Shown in pieces: positions 17,939 to 29,468 of a DNA stretch of 64,000 nucleotides. A program made the translations under genes and the position numbers. Where the stretch lies: NCBI RefSeq assembly GCF_021168455.1, contig NZ_JAJOZR010000007.1:62001-126000 (forward strand), given 5' to 3'. The notes below the pieces were generated by a model, which had not been told where the DNA came from, searched no databases, and saw only the letters and a list, made by a program, of their open reading frames with translations. Positions within the stretch are counted from its first letter, which is position 1. Each line of letters starts with the position of its first letter. The stretch comes from Ferranicluibacter quercicola (GTDB lineage: Bacteria; Pseudomonadota; Alphaproteobacteria; Rhizobiales; Rhizobiaceae).

Positions 17939-18901
17939 TCCGATCAGGGCGAGAAGGCCGGTGACGCTGAGCATGGAGAGCGCCGTCGTGATGAGAATGG
18001 TCGCGGAGGCCCGCTCCTGCCCGACGCCATACTGCTCGGCGATCACGAACACGTTCGTCGCCGTCGGCAGCGCCGCGAGCAGCACCGCCGCCTGCACCCA
18101 GACTGGCTCGAAATTCCCGGCAGCGCTCAGCACGAGGTACATGACGGTGGGATGCAGGAGCAGCTTGGCCGGAACGATATAGGTCAGCTCCACCGGCGCA
18201 CGCTTCAGTGGCCGCAACCCAAGCGTCACGCCCATCGCAAACAGGGCACATGGCGCGGCCGTCGGCGCCAGCGCCTCGATCAGCCGACGGATCGCAAGCG
18301 GCGGCTGGACCTGAAACGCGGCTGCGGCCACGCCGATGGTCGTCGCCAGAATGAAGGGATGCAGCAGGATCTTGCGCAGGACGGACAGCGCGAGGCGCGC
18401 AGGGTTCTGTCTCTCGGTTCCCGCGACCGCCATCAGCGCCGGCGCCGTGATGAAGTGCGCAACGTTCTCGACGGAGAAGATCAGCGCCACCGGCACGGCC
18501 GCGTGTTCACCGAGCGCGAGCAGGGCGAGGCCCGGCCCCATATAGCCGATATTGCCGTAAGCCGCCGCCAGCCCTTGGACGGTCGCTTCCGCAAGAGGCG
18601 CACGGCGAAGCCGGAGTGCCGCCACGAAGATGAGTGTGAAGATGAGATAGGTCGCGGCGACATCGGCGATGATGAAGTCGAACCGCGTCAGTTCGTGGAT
18701 GGGCGTGCGGGAAATGAGGGTGAAGAACAGCGACGGCAGGGCGAGATAGAGAATGTAGACGTTCAGCCACGCCATGCCCTCGATGCCGGGTCTTGCTGGT
18801 TCCGCACCGTCCCGGTTTCGTCGGCCGAAAAGATGGGCGGCGCCGTAGCCGAGAAGGATGAGGCCGAAAAACGGTGCCACGAGGCTGAAGATGTCGGTCA
18901 T
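17906..18901 (-). CDS. AEC-family (auxin efflux carrier-like) transporter
   Basis: The 331-residue protein has about ten hydrophobic segments split by a charged middle loop (GTERQNPARLALSVLRKILLHP), the usual AEC shape. Family members export small organic acids or auxin-like compounds; bacterial examples include malate/malonate carriers. The substrate is not evident. It overlaps the hydroxylase gene tail to tail and lies 30 bp downstream of ccdA on the same strand. Confidence 0.85.
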   Translation of the reverse strand: MTDIFSLVAPFFGLILLGYGAAHLFGRRNRDGAEPARPGIEGMAWLNVYILYLALPSLFFTLISRTPIHELTRFDFIIADVAATYLIFTLIFVAALRLRRAPLAEATVQGLAAAYGNIGYMGPGLALLALGEHAAVPVALIFSVENVAHFITAPALMAVAGTERQNPARLALSVLRKILLHPFILATTIGVAAAAFQVQPPLAIRRLIEALAPTAAPCALFAMGVTLGLRPLKRAPVELTYIVPAKLLLHPTVMYLVLSAAGNFEPVWVQAAVLLAALPTATNVFVIAEQYGVGQERASATILITTALSMLSVTGLLALIGSGGVPADLFP

Positions 18902-18931
18902 GTCGTGATCCCGCCGGCGGCCTCTGCCTGT

Positions 18932-19678
18932 TCAGCCGATCCGCATGAGAATCGGAAAGGTCTGCTGGAACCAGATGGAGACCGTGCTGACGAAGCCGAA
19001 CAGGAAGGCAAGACCCGTGACGACGAGCAGGCCACCCATGATCTTTTCCACAAGCCCCAGATGGCGGCGGAAGCGCGACAGGAATCCCATGAAGGCGCCC
19101 GAGAACGCAGCCGCGATCCAGAACGGGATGGCAAGACCGAGCGAATAGACCGCGAGAAGCACAGCGCCGTCAGACACGGTATCGCGCGCTGCCGCCACCC
19201 CGAGGATCGTACCGAGCACCGGGCCGATGCAGGGTGTCCAGCCGAAGCCGAAAGCAAGGCCCATGATGTAGGCGCCCGACAGCGTCGCCGGCTTTCCCCC
19301 GCCCTGGAAGCGCGCCTCGCGCCCGAGCAGGCCGATGCGCAGCACGCCGAGGAAATGCAGCCCCATGATGATGACCACGATGCCGCCGATTCGCGACAGC
19401 ACGTCCATATGCTGTCGCAGAAGAAGGCCGACCGACGAGGCGCCGATGCCGAGCGCGATGAAGACGGTGGAAAAGCCGAGCGTGAACAGAAACGCCGACG
19501 GGAGCACCGCGCGCCGCGTCGCGACGGATGCCGCCCCATCACCCCCCCGGAACTGATCCACGGAAACGCCCGCCATGTAACAGAGATAGGGCGGCACGAG
19601 CGGTAGCACGCAGGGCGACAGGAACGACAGTGCCCCCGCGAGCACCGCGGTCCAGATCGAGATATCGGCGATCGACAA
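18932..19678 (-). CDS. ccdA: Cytochrome c biogenesis / thiol-disulfide transporter CcdA
   Basis: CcdA carries reducing power across the inner membrane to periplasmic thioredoxin-like proteins for cytochrome c maturation. The 248-residue protein has six spans and both redox cysteines in the right settings: FLSPCVLPLVPPYLCYMAG near the N terminus and FGWTPCIGPVLG in the middle. I chose a TTG start at 19678, which has AAAGGA eight bases upstream and gives the usual start (M)SIADISIW. The longer frame to 19750 adds 24 unlikely residues. Confidence 0.88.
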   Translation of the reverse strand: MSIADISIWTAVLAGALSFLSPCVLPLVPPYLCYMAGVSVDQFRGGDGAASVATRRAVLPSAFLFTLGFSTVFIALGIGASSVGLLLRQHMDVLSRIGGIVVIIMGLHFLGVLRIGLLGREARFQGGGKPATLSGAYIMGLAFGFGWTPCIGPVLGTILGVAAARDTVSDGAVLLAVYSLGLAIPFWIAAAFSGAFMGFLSRFRRHLGLVEKIMGGLLVVTGLAFLFGFVSTVSIWFQQTFPILMRIG

Positions 19679-19835
19679 AACCAGTTCCTTTGAGACAGTC
19701 TCGTACGCATGGCAGCCCGACTGGGCGGATGACGGTGTTACCGCGCGCACGCTTCGCCAGCAATGGTGCCGGATGCCGCATCCTGCGCCACGGCCTGTCC
19801 ATCCGCGCGAAATCGCGGATCCGCGGATTTATGGG

Positions 19836-19864
19836 TTGACCGCAACCGCGCGCCTATGCATATC
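19836..19864 (+). promoter_or_regulatory. Candidate promoter of tRNA-Lys
   Basis: TTGACC and CATATC are spaced by 17 bases and end 39 bp before the mature tRNA start. A palindromic 12-mer (CGCGGATCCGCG, 19814-19825) lies just upstream. Confidence 0.45.
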
Positions 19865-19903
19865 TCCGCCAACTTTCGCCGGCCGCCCAGGTGACCGGCG
19901 CGG

Positions 19904-19979
<76 letters not shown>

Positions 19980-20205
19980 CTCCCTTTTCAGACACGCTTT
20001 TTCGGCATCGTGCCACGAGATGTTTTTCTCGGGAACATTCCGTCGTCCGCATCGTTTCCGGAAAACCTAAATTACGGGACGGGCAAAGTCTCCGCAATGC
20101 AGGCCAGTCAGACGCATGGTCTCTTAACGTTGCCTTATCGAGCGCGGAACGAAAACGCATGATCCTAGTTGAGGCAGCGGCAAGCGGCTGAGATGGGAGA
20201 TGGCG

Positions 20206-20346
20206 ATGATGGAGACGTGGAAGCAACGAACCAGGAAAGGTGCCAAGCCTGACGATTATAGCGCGTTCATGGTTCGCGAACTTCTGGTCTGGCTGGTCGG
20301 TGTTCCCGTACCCATCGCAATGGTCATCGGGATGTTCGTTCTCTGA
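20206..20346 (+). CDS. Small membrane protein, 46 residues
   Basis: A short ORF with a good ribosome site (GGGAGA five bases before the first ATG; a second ATG follows directly). The peptide has a basic start (METWKQRTRKGAKPDDYSAF) and one membrane span (LLVWLVGVPVPIAMVIGMFVL) reaching the C terminus. No family is recognised. Confidence 0.55.
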   Translation: MMETWKQRTRKGAKPDDYSAFMVRELLVWLVGVPVPIAMVIGMFVL

Positions 20347-20387
20347 CGAAGGCCGCCATATCCGCCCGGCATCGAACCCGTCAGCGA

Positions 20388-20483
20388 TCAGACGGACACG
20401 GCTAACAGGGCGAAGGTCAAGACTGATATGGCGCAGAGCGCCGCAATGACGATCATTAACTCCTTCATCATGAATGTGTACAT
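20388..20483 (-). CDS. Possible very small membrane protein, 31 residues
   Basis: The ORF encodes MYTFMMKELMIVIAALCAIS followed by a further hydrophobic run, almost entirely one membrane helix. A weak purine-rich site (AAAGGG) lies about nine bases before the ATG. It could be a real small membrane protein or chance; nothing but hydrophobicity and the start context supports it. Confidence 0.3.
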   Translation of the reverse strand: MYTFMMKELMIVIAALCAISVLTFALLAVSV

Positions 20484-20749
20484 GGCGCAGACCCTTTCTT
20501 TGCACCGATGTAAGATCGAACGGATGTGGTGCAAGCGTCCGACGTGCAACACTTTGTGATATCCGAACGGCATCACAAGCCTTCCCCGAGAGGTGGACAG
20601 CTTGCGGACAGTTTCTCCCGGCAGAATAGGATCATCGCACCAACGTCCGGTTCACGGATCGAAAACGTGCATGAGATCAATGTTCTGGAGCGAATCCCGC
20701 GACGCGCTGCGCCGCTTGGAAGGCTTCCATCGACCGAGCGGACGCTGCT

Positions 20750-20887
20750 ATGATGAGACCCACTTCCCTGCCCCTCGGCATTATCCTGATCGCCTCTCTC
20801 GTCGCAACGGTCCTGACCATCGTTCTCGTTCCGCACCGGGGCACCGCAGCACCCCGGGCGAGCATCGAGTCCCTTCAGCGCCTCTAG
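20750..20887 (+). CDS. Possible small membrane protein, 45 residues
   Basis: Starts MMRPTSLPLGIILIASLVAT, with one clean membrane span near residues 8-26 followed by a short basic, proline-rich tail (VPHRGTAAPRASIESLQRL). No strong ribosome site was seen before the ATG. No family is recognised. It stops 31 bp before the end of the convergent DUF4189 gene. Confidence 0.45.
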   Translation: MMRPTSLPLGIILIASLVATVLTIVLVPHRGTAAPRASIESLQRL

Positions 20888-20918
20888 CCGCCAAGCGAAA
20901 CGGGAAAGTTCGTTCGGC

Positions 20919-21278
20919 CTACTGGCAATCCGAAACGACGATCTTGCAGTTCGGGCAGTCTTTCGTTGCCATCGTCTCGGCTGCCGTCTGGGTCGAGCCG
21001 TAGCCGATGCCGTAATTGACGCGGTCGCCGGCATAGGCGCCGCACTGTTCGAACCATACGGCAACCTTGCAGTCATCGTTTCCGGCCGACTTGCACTCGC
21101 GAATGGCGTTGCTTTCGGCTTCCTTGCGGGAACTGCCCCAGCCCATTCCATAGCCAGCTTCGTCCGCCGCCATGCCCTGCTCGTCGTTGACCGCGATGGC
21201 GCCGAAGGCGAAGGCCGAGCTGACCGGGCCGGCGAGAAGAATGGTCGTTGCAAAGGCGATACGCAGTAAGGTTTTCAT
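20919..21278 (-). CDS. DUF4189-domain secreted protein
   Basis: The 119-residue protein has a signal peptide (MKTLLRIAFATTILLAGPVS, cut after AFA) and then the DUF4189 pattern: FGAIAVND, GYGMGWGSSRKEAESNAIREC and the four spaced cysteines ending in CPNCKIVVSDC. The domain is found in secreted proteins of unknown role, some with repeats. A strong ribosome site GGGGGAG lies five bases before the ATG. Confidence 0.8.
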   Translation of the reverse strand: MKTLLRIAFATTILLAGPVSSAFAFGAIAVNDEQGMAADEAGYGMGWGSSRKEAESNAIRECKSAGNDDCKVAVWFEQCGAYAGDRVNYGIGYGSTQTAAETMATKDCPNCKIVVSDCQ

Positions 21279-21538
21279 GAAATCTCCCCCAAGATCGGAT
21301 GTCCCGATTGTCCTCTGGCGTCGCTGCCGGAATGGCAGAGGCCCGGAGAGATTGCTACCGGACACGACGCGACCCGACAATATCGGCAAGGCTCCCGCCG
21401 GCGCTTTAATATGGAGCATAGCTAATGCGCATGGTGAACGACGGCGTCACAGCCCCTGCAGCCTATGCGCGCGGCCGGTTGGTAGAGAAAAAGCCGCAGG
21501 TTACCTAGAACGCCATCGTCACAATCAGGGAGATGACG

Positions 21539-21718
21539 ATGGCGGAATGCAGGGATAGCAATGGAGACAAGTGGGAAATCTATGCCTCGAATGGCTGGCG
21601 TTGGCGCCGCACGGCGAGCAATGGCGTCATTGTCGGCGCTTCGACGGAAGGCTACGTCAACAAATCGGATTGCGTCGCGAACGCCCGGCGTCACGGCATG
21701 AAATGCACGCCGGTCTGA
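21539..21718 (+). CDS. YegP/DUF1508-like small protein
   Basis: The 59-residue protein (MAECRDSNGDKWEIYASNGW, then RWRRTASNGVIVGASTEGY and KSDCVANAR) matches the DUF1508 repeat that is found in one or two copies in YegP. This is a one-repeat form. AGGGAG six bases before the ATG at 21539 supports that start; an ATG two codons earlier is too close to it. The function of the family is unknown. Confidence 0.75.
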   Translation: MAECRDSNGDKWEIYASNGWRWRRTASNGVIVGASTEGYVNKSDCVANARRHGMKCTPV

Positions 21719-21760
21719 TCGTGACGCGGGAACGGTCGGAGCGCCCGCGCCGGCCGGCCC

Positions 21761-22789
21761 CTATTTCCCGGCGAACGGATCCGCGAGAGCTGCGTCCGGC
21801 CGGCTGATCGGGTATTTCGTACCGGACACCTTGGCCGCCATGCCCTTGGCGCCCGTCTGCTTCAGAAGCGTGCGGAAAACAGGATGCATGCCGCCGTCGA
21901 CATAGGCGCTCATGGACGCGGCGACCGGCACCGGTCCGCCGATCAGCGCATCGATCGCGCGGCTCTCTTCCGCGATCTTGGCCAGCGCCTGCGGCTCGAT
22001 GCCGGGCGAGGCCTCGGGGCATGGCGCCAGCGGGTCGGTCGGCTCGCCGTTCAGGAAGGTTTTGTCGAAGACGTAGCGCCCGCCGCAGGCAGAAACTTTC
22101 GGCTGGCGACGGGTGATCTCGAACGCATCGTACCCCTCTTTCAGCACCCGCCAGAAAGCGAGATTCGGATCGCCGCGATGGGCCGCCATGTTCTGGCCCG
22201 TCATGCGAAAGGGGTAGGCCTGGACCTGGAAACTCGCCTGCCCACCCTCGAGCGCCCGCGCGACGATGGCGTAGATTTCGCCCACGCCCTGGTCCGTCAT
22301 GGCATAGCAGCCCGACGACGAGCAGGCGCCATGCACCATCAGCGCTTCGCCCGTGTAGCCGAGCGCGCTTTCCAGCCGGTTGGGATAGCCGAGGTTGAAC
22401 GACACGTAGAACTGGGAATTCGGGTTCAGCATGCCCTTGGTGACATGGTAGAAGCCTTCCGGTGCATGCCGGTCGCCCGACTTCCGCTTCGGCCCGAGAT
22501 CGCCCGACCAGCGGCAGATCGGATAGGTCTTCAGCAGAGCGTATTTCCCGCTCCGGTCGACCTTCCAGATCTCCAGTTCGCTTTCCTGCTTGAAGATGCG
22601 CACGAGCACCGGGCTTTCCGCCTTCATGCCCTTGCGCGTCATCTCGGCCACCATCTTCGACGACAGCTTCGGCGGCGCCTCCGTCATGTCGAGCGCCATG
22701 CAGCCGCTGAGCGCCATGCCGAGCGCGGCGATGGCAACGGTCTGGATGCAGGCCTTGCGAAGGGCTTTCAGGCTTGGAAATGCTGGCAT
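21761..22789 (-). CDS. YafK-like L,D-transpeptidase family lipoprotein
   Basis: The 342-residue protein starts MPAFPSLKALRKACIQTVAI and has a lipobox-like ALSGC near residue 30, so it is probably membrane-anchored on the periplasmic side. The YkuD-type catalytic motif is clear: MVHGACSSSGCYAMTD (His, Ser and Cys of HGxxxxSGC). YafK/DpaA-type enzymes act on the peptidoglycan link of Braun-type lipoprotein or form 3-3 crosslinks; which one applies is not known. The ATG at 22789 is preferred over 22846, since the upstream residues are not signal-like. Confidence 0.85.
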   Translation of the reverse strand: MPAFPSLKALRKACIQTVAIAALGMALSGCMALDMTEAPPKLSSKMVAEMTRKGMKAESPVLVRIFKQESELEIWKVDRSGKYALLKTYPICRWSGDLGPKRKSGDRHAPEGFYHVTKGMLNPNSQFYVSFNLGYPNRLESALGYTGEALMVHGACSSSGCYAMTDQGVGEIYAIVARALEGGQASFQVQAYPFRMTGQNMAAHRGDPNLAFWRVLKEGYDAFEITRRQPKVSACGGRYVFDKTFLNGEPTDPLAPCPEASPGIEPQALAKIAEESRAIDALIGGPVPVAASMSAYVDGGMHPVFRTLLKQTGAKGMAAKVSGTKYPISRPDAALADPFAGK

Positions 22790-22954
22790 GCGGCCTCTAT
22801 CGATCACAATCGCGACGAAGTTGTGTCGCAGCGGCGCGCAACGCACACCCCGGACACACTCGTCCTACAGGGTTAATCTTTCCTGAACCCCGCCTCCAAC
22901 AGAAAAGCCGGTGCCGGGTCTACACAATGCTGCAGCGCACCCTAACCTCTTCGC

Positions 22955-24073
22955 ATGAGCGATATGATCACATGGCTGGACCAATCCCTGCGCTGGGTGC
23001 CTGCATGGGCCGTCAGCGTCGTTCTTCTTGCGCTGCTGTTCGGTATCGGCATCGTTGTCCACAGGATCCTGTTCGAGATCGCGACGCGGATTGCCGCGAA
23101 GTACGATCTGTTCTGGCGGTCTCTCGTGGCTCGCTCGGAGCGTCCAACCCGGCTGGTCGCCATCATGATCGCCCTGTCCTTCGGCGTCTCTATCGCGCCG
23201 CTGACGGCGTCCCAGGCGGAGACCCTGCATCATATCCTGCTGCTCGGCTTCATCCTCGTCTTCGCCTGGATCGCCAAGGTGACGCTGCACATCTGGACGA
23301 CGGTCTATCTGCGGCGCTTCAAGCTGGATGCGGAAGACAACCTTCTGGCCCGCAAGCACGTCACCCAATCGCGGATCATGGAGCGCATCGCCGGCTTCGT
23401 CATCATCATCCTCGGCGTCGCCGCCTGCCTGATGACCTTTCCGGCCGTTCAGCAATACGGTGTCAGCCTTCTCGCCTCCGCCGGCGTTGCGGGCATCGTG
23501 CTCGGCCTCGCGCTCCAGCCGGTCCTCAAGAACCTGTTTGCCGGCATCCAGCTCGCCATCACCCAACCCATCCGGCTGGACGATGCATTGCTGATCGAAG
23601 GCGAGTGGGGGAATGTGGAGGAGATCACCGCGACCTATGTCGTCGTCAAGATCTGGGACTGGCGCCGTCTCGTCCTGCCGCTCAGCTACTTCATCGAAAA
23701 GCCGTTCCAGAACTGGACGCGCGAGACCGCCGCCCTGATCGGCACCGTGATGGTCTATCTCGATTACAGCGTACCGGTCGATGCCGTGCGCAAGGAGGCT
23801 GAGAAGATCGCCGCGGCGTCTCCGCTCTGGGATGGGCAGGTCATCAACATCGCGGTGACGGACCTGAAGCCCGAAACGGTGGAGATCCGCATTCTCTGCT
23901 CCGCGTCGAACGCCGCACGCGCCTTCGACCTGCGCTGCGAGATGCGCGAGAAGATCATCGGCTTTATCGCGCAGACCTATCCCGGCGCCCTTCCGCACCT
24001 GCGTGCGGAACTCAAGACGGCAGAGGCCGTCGGCAATATCACCGTCGAGACGCCCTTGCGCGCGCAGGGATGA
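22955..24073 (+). CDS. MscS-family mechanosensitive channel
   Basis: The 372-residue protein has about four spans and then the conserved pore helix GVAGIVLGLALQPVLKNLFA, with small residues spaced as in MscS TM3, followed by the beta domain (WGNVEEITATYVVVKIWDWR) and a C-terminal cytoplasmic part. Channels of this family release solutes on osmotic downshock. The gene stands alone, divergent from the L,D-transpeptidase gene. Confidence 0.9.
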   Translation: MSDMITWLDQSLRWVPAWAVSVVLLALLFGIGIVVHRILFEIATRIAAKYDLFWRSLVARSERPTRLVAIMIALSFGVSIAPLTASQAETLHHILLLGFILVFAWIAKVTLHIWTTVYLRRFKLDAEDNLLARKHVTQSRIMERIAGFVIIILGVAACLMTFPAVQQYGVSLLASAGVAGIVLGLALQPVLKNLFAGIQLAITQPIRLDDALLIEGEWGNVEEITATYVVVKIWDWRRLVLPLSYFIEKPFQNWTRETAALIGTVMVYLDYSVPVDAVRKEAEKIAAASPLWDGQVINIAVTDLKPETVEIRILCSASNAARAFDLRCEMREKIIGFIAQTYPGALPHLRAELKTAEAVGNITVETPLRAQG

Positions 24074-24083
24074 GACAGCCGAT

Positions 24084-24572
24084 TCATTGACCGGCGAGCG
24101 TCCCCACCGGCAGATCGTAGGCAATCTTCCCAGCCGTTTCGAAGGTGAGCGTCAGGGGGATCGTGTCGCCCGGACGAAACGGCTTGCGCACGTCCATGAA
24201 CATGAGGTGCAGCCCGCCGCCTGCGAGCGTCACCGTCTGCCCGGCCGGCACGGGAATGCCGTCGAGCTTGCGCATCCGCATCACGTCGTTGTCCATCGTC
24301 ATTTCGTGCAGCTCGACGCGGCCGGCAACAGGGCTCTCCACCCCGACGAGCCTGTCGTCGGACGGACCCGCATTGACGATCGTCAGCCCTCCGCCCCCGA
24401 CCTTTGCGCCCGGCGGCATCGGCTTGGCCGTGCCGCCGGAGAGCGTGAGCGCGCCTGCGACGACCTGTCCGCCGCGCGTGGCGGTTTCCGCGGATGCGGC
24501 CGGCAGGGCGGCGAGCGTTAAAGACGCTACCGCCGACAGGCCGGCCAGAAGGAAAAACTTTACCGAAGGCAT
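24084..24572 (-). CDS. Copper chaperone PCu(A)C
   Basis: The 162-residue protein has a signal peptide (cut near AASA) and the PCuAC fold. The copper ligands are visible in HEMTMDNDVMRMRKL and, about 20 residues later, GGLHLMFMDV, giving the H(M)-x10-M-x21-H-x-M type pattern. Periplasmic PCuAC proteins deliver Cu(I) to cytochrome oxidase. The gene ends 10 bp after the convergent MscS gene. Confidence 0.9.
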   Translation of the reverse strand: MPSVKFFLLAGLSAVASLTLAALPAASAETATRGGQVVAGALTLSGGTAKPMPPGAKVGGGGLTIVNAGPSDDRLVGVESPVAGRVELHEMTMDNDVMRMRKLDGIPVPAGQTVTLAGGGLHLMFMDVRKPFRPGDTIPLTLTFETAGKIAYDLPVGTLAGQ

Positions 24573-24736
24573 GTGGTCGTCTCCAGGCGCGTCCGCGCGA
24601 GAGGAAAGGATGCGACCTCATTGCTATCGCGGGGCCGCGGGAAAGCAAAGCCGGAAACGCACGCCGTCGCGCGGCGGCACCCTCGTCCGACCATGCCAGC
24701 GGCGACGAAAATCTTGGTCGTTGCGACATTTTCCGC

Positions 24737-24765
24737 TTGCCAAGGATGCCCTATCCTTCTTATCT
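24737..24765 (+). promoter_or_regulatory. Candidate promoter of gcvTHP
   Basis: TTGCCA and TTATCT with a 17-base spacer. A start around 24772 would place the transcript's 5' end just before the glycine riboswitch. Confidence 0.5.
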
Positions 24766-24779
24766 GAACCCGATCTTGT

Positions 24780-24927
24780 TGGGAGAATCCAGCTTCGAGC
24801 TGGTGCCGAAGGAGCAACCGCCCCGGAAACTCTCAGGCCCACGAACCAGCAGGATGCCGGCAGGACTCTGGAGAGAAGCATTTCGCTCGCCGAAGGGATA
24901 ACAATCTCAGGCACAGGAACAGAGGGG
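24780..24927 (+). promoter_or_regulatory. Tandem glycine riboswitch
   Basis: Two copies of the gcvT-type glycine aptamer lie back to back before gcvT. The first (about 24780-24840) has GGGAGA, GCCGAAGGAGCAA and CTCTCAGG. The second (about 24865-24925) has CTGGAGAGA, GCCGAAGGGATAACAA and TCTCAGGCACAGG. The linker is short. Binding glycine is known to switch on the glycine-cleavage genes in this arrangement. The region to the gcvT start is about 70 bp and no clear terminator was seen, so control may act on translation start. Confidence 0.93.
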
Positions 24928-24999
24928 GCTCAATCGACGGCACGACTCTGTGCGCGTTGACACGAGCCGGCGCGCATGGCGCCAACCTGGAGACCGGAT

Positions 25000-26154
25000 T
25001 TGGACGATCACACAGCCTTGAACGATGCCCCGCTAAAGCAGACGCCGCTGCACGCTTTGCATGTCGCGCTCGGCGCCCGCATGGTGCCCTTTGCCGGCTA
25101 TGACATGCCGGTCCAGTACCCCGCGGGCGTCCTGAAGGAGCACCTGCATACACGCGACGCTGCCGGTCTTTTCGACGTGTCCCACATGGGCCAGGTCGAG
25201 CTGCGCGCCGCATCCGGCACGCTGGAAGACGCGGCTCTGGCGCTCGAAAGCCTCGTGCCCGTCGATGTGCTCGGCATCGCCGAAGGCCGCCAGCGTTATG
25301 CCCTTTTCACCGACGAGACCGGCGGCATCCTCGACGACCTGATGATCGCGCGCCTGCCCGGCCGGTTTCTGATCGTCGTCAACGCCGCCTGCAAGCATGC
25401 CGATTTCGCCCATCTGAAAGCGCATCTGGGCGACCGTTTCGAACTGACCCTGCTTGAGGACCGGGCGCTGCTGGCGTTGCAGGGTCCGCGCGCGGAAAGC
25501 GTTCTGGCCGAGCTCTGGGGCGATGTCGCCGCCATGCGCTTCATGGATGTCGCCGAAGCCGCGATCCATGACGTTCCCTGCATCATTTCCCGCTCCGGCT
25601 ACACCGGCGAGGACGGTTTCGAGATCTCCATTCCCGCGGACAAGGCCGAGGATATCGCCCGGCGCCTGCTCGATCATCCCGATGTTCTGCCGATCGGCCT
25701 TGGCGCGCGCGACTCGCTGCGGCTCGAAGCCGGTCTCTGCCTCTACGGCAACGACATCGACACGAGCACCTGCCCGATCGAGGCGGCGCTCGAATGGGCG
25801 ATCCAGAAATCCCGTCGCACGGGCGGCACCCGCAGCGGCGGCTTTCCGGGCGCGGGCGCCATTCTGGACGCCCAGACGAACGGGACGGCGATCCGCCGCG
25901 TCGGCCTGAAGCCGGACGGCAAGGCGCCGGTGCGCGGCGGCGCAACGCTCTATTCTGACGCGACCGGCACCACCGAAATCGGCAAGGTCACGTCGGGCGG
26001 CTTCGGCCCCACCGTCGGCCACCCCGTTGCCATGGGCTATGTCGATACCCCGCTGGCGACGCCCGGCACCACCGTGTTTGCGGAACTGCGCGGCAAATAT
26101 CTGCCGATGACCGTTGCCGCTCTTCCCTTCATCACCCCCACCTACAAGCGCTGA
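25000..26154 (+). CDS. gcvT: Glycine cleavage system aminomethyltransferase (T protein)
   Basis: GcvT moves the methylene group from the lipoyl-bound intermediate to tetrahydrofolate and releases ammonia. Marks are LHVALGARMVPFAGYDMPVQ, LFDVSHMGQVE, SRSGYTGEDGFEI and GKVTSGGFGPTVG. I favour a TTG start at 25000, with GGAG about eight bases upstream and a start (M)DDHTALNDAPLKQTPLHALH that fits other rhizobial GcvT; the ATG at 24976 would add eight residues. Controlled by the riboswitch just upstream. Confidence 0.96.
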   Translation: MDDHTALNDAPLKQTPLHALHVALGARMVPFAGYDMPVQYPAGVLKEHLHTRDAAGLFDVSHMGQVELRAASGTLEDAALALESLVPVDVLGIAEGRQRYALFTDETGGILDDLMIARLPGRFLIVVNAACKHADFAHLKAHLGDRFELTLLEDRALLALQGPRAESVLAELWGDVAAMRFMDVAEAAIHDVPCIISRSGYTGEDGFEISIPADKAEDIARRLLDHPDVLPIGLGARDSLRLEAGLCLYGNDIDTSTCPIEAALEWAIQKSRRTGGTRSGGFPGAGAILDAQTNGTAIRRVGLKPDGKAPVRGGATLYSDATGTTEIGKVTSGGFGPTVGHPVAMGYVDTPLATPGTTVFAELRGKYLPMTVAALPFITPTYKR

Positions 26155-26169
26155 TCAGGAGCCGATCCC

Positions 26170-26531
26170 ATGCTGAAATTCACCGACGAACATGAATGGC
26201 TGCAGATCGACGGCGACGTCGCGACTGTCGGCATCACCAAGCACGCTGCCGACCAGCTCGGCGATCTCGTCTTCGTGGAATTGCCCGAAACCGGCACGGC
26301 CCTCACCAAGGGCGAGAGCGCCGCGACCGTCGAATCCGTCAAGGCTGCCTCCGACGTCTATTGTCCGCTGGACGGCGAGATTGTGGAAACCAACCCGGCC
26401 ATCGTTGAGGACCCCGCGCTCGTCAATGGCGACCCGCAGGGCGCCGGCTGGTTCTTCAAGCTGAAACTCTCCGACCCGTCGGCCGCCAATGCGCTGCTGG
26501 ACGAGGACGCCTACAAGGAGCTGATCGCCTG

Positions 26532-26532
<1 letters not shown>
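26170..26532 (+). CDS. gcvH: Glycine cleavage system H protein
   Basis: The 120-residue lipoyl carrier shuttles the aminomethyl group between GcvP, GcvT and lipoamide dehydrogenase. The lipoyl lysine is K58 in ESVKAASDVY, in the usual hairpin. It lies 15 bp after gcvT and its TGA overlaps the ATG of gcvP by one base, so all three genes are one operon. Confidence 0.97.
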
Positions 26533-29414
<2,882 letters not shown>

Positions 29415-29422
29415 GCATGAAG

Positions 29423-29452
29423 AAAGGCCCGCTCATCGGAAGCGGGCCTTTT
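29423..29452 (+). terminator. Terminator of the gcv operon
   Basis: An 11-bp stem, AAAGGCCCGCT with AGCGGGCCTTT, and a seven-base loop, followed by a short T run. Its symmetrical A and T tracts would also work for the leftward kinase transcript. Confidence 0.85.
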
Positions 29453-29468
29453 CACAGCGGGCGCTCCG

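Noticed and set aside
19814..19825. Perfect 12-bp palindrome CGCGGATCCGCG before tRNA-Lys
   Set aside because: Short GC palindromes are frequent in this composition; no known operator matches and it is too short to be a terminator.
21425..21508. 27-codon frame before the DUF1508-like gene
   Set aside because: No ribosome site, no hydrophobic or conserved feature.
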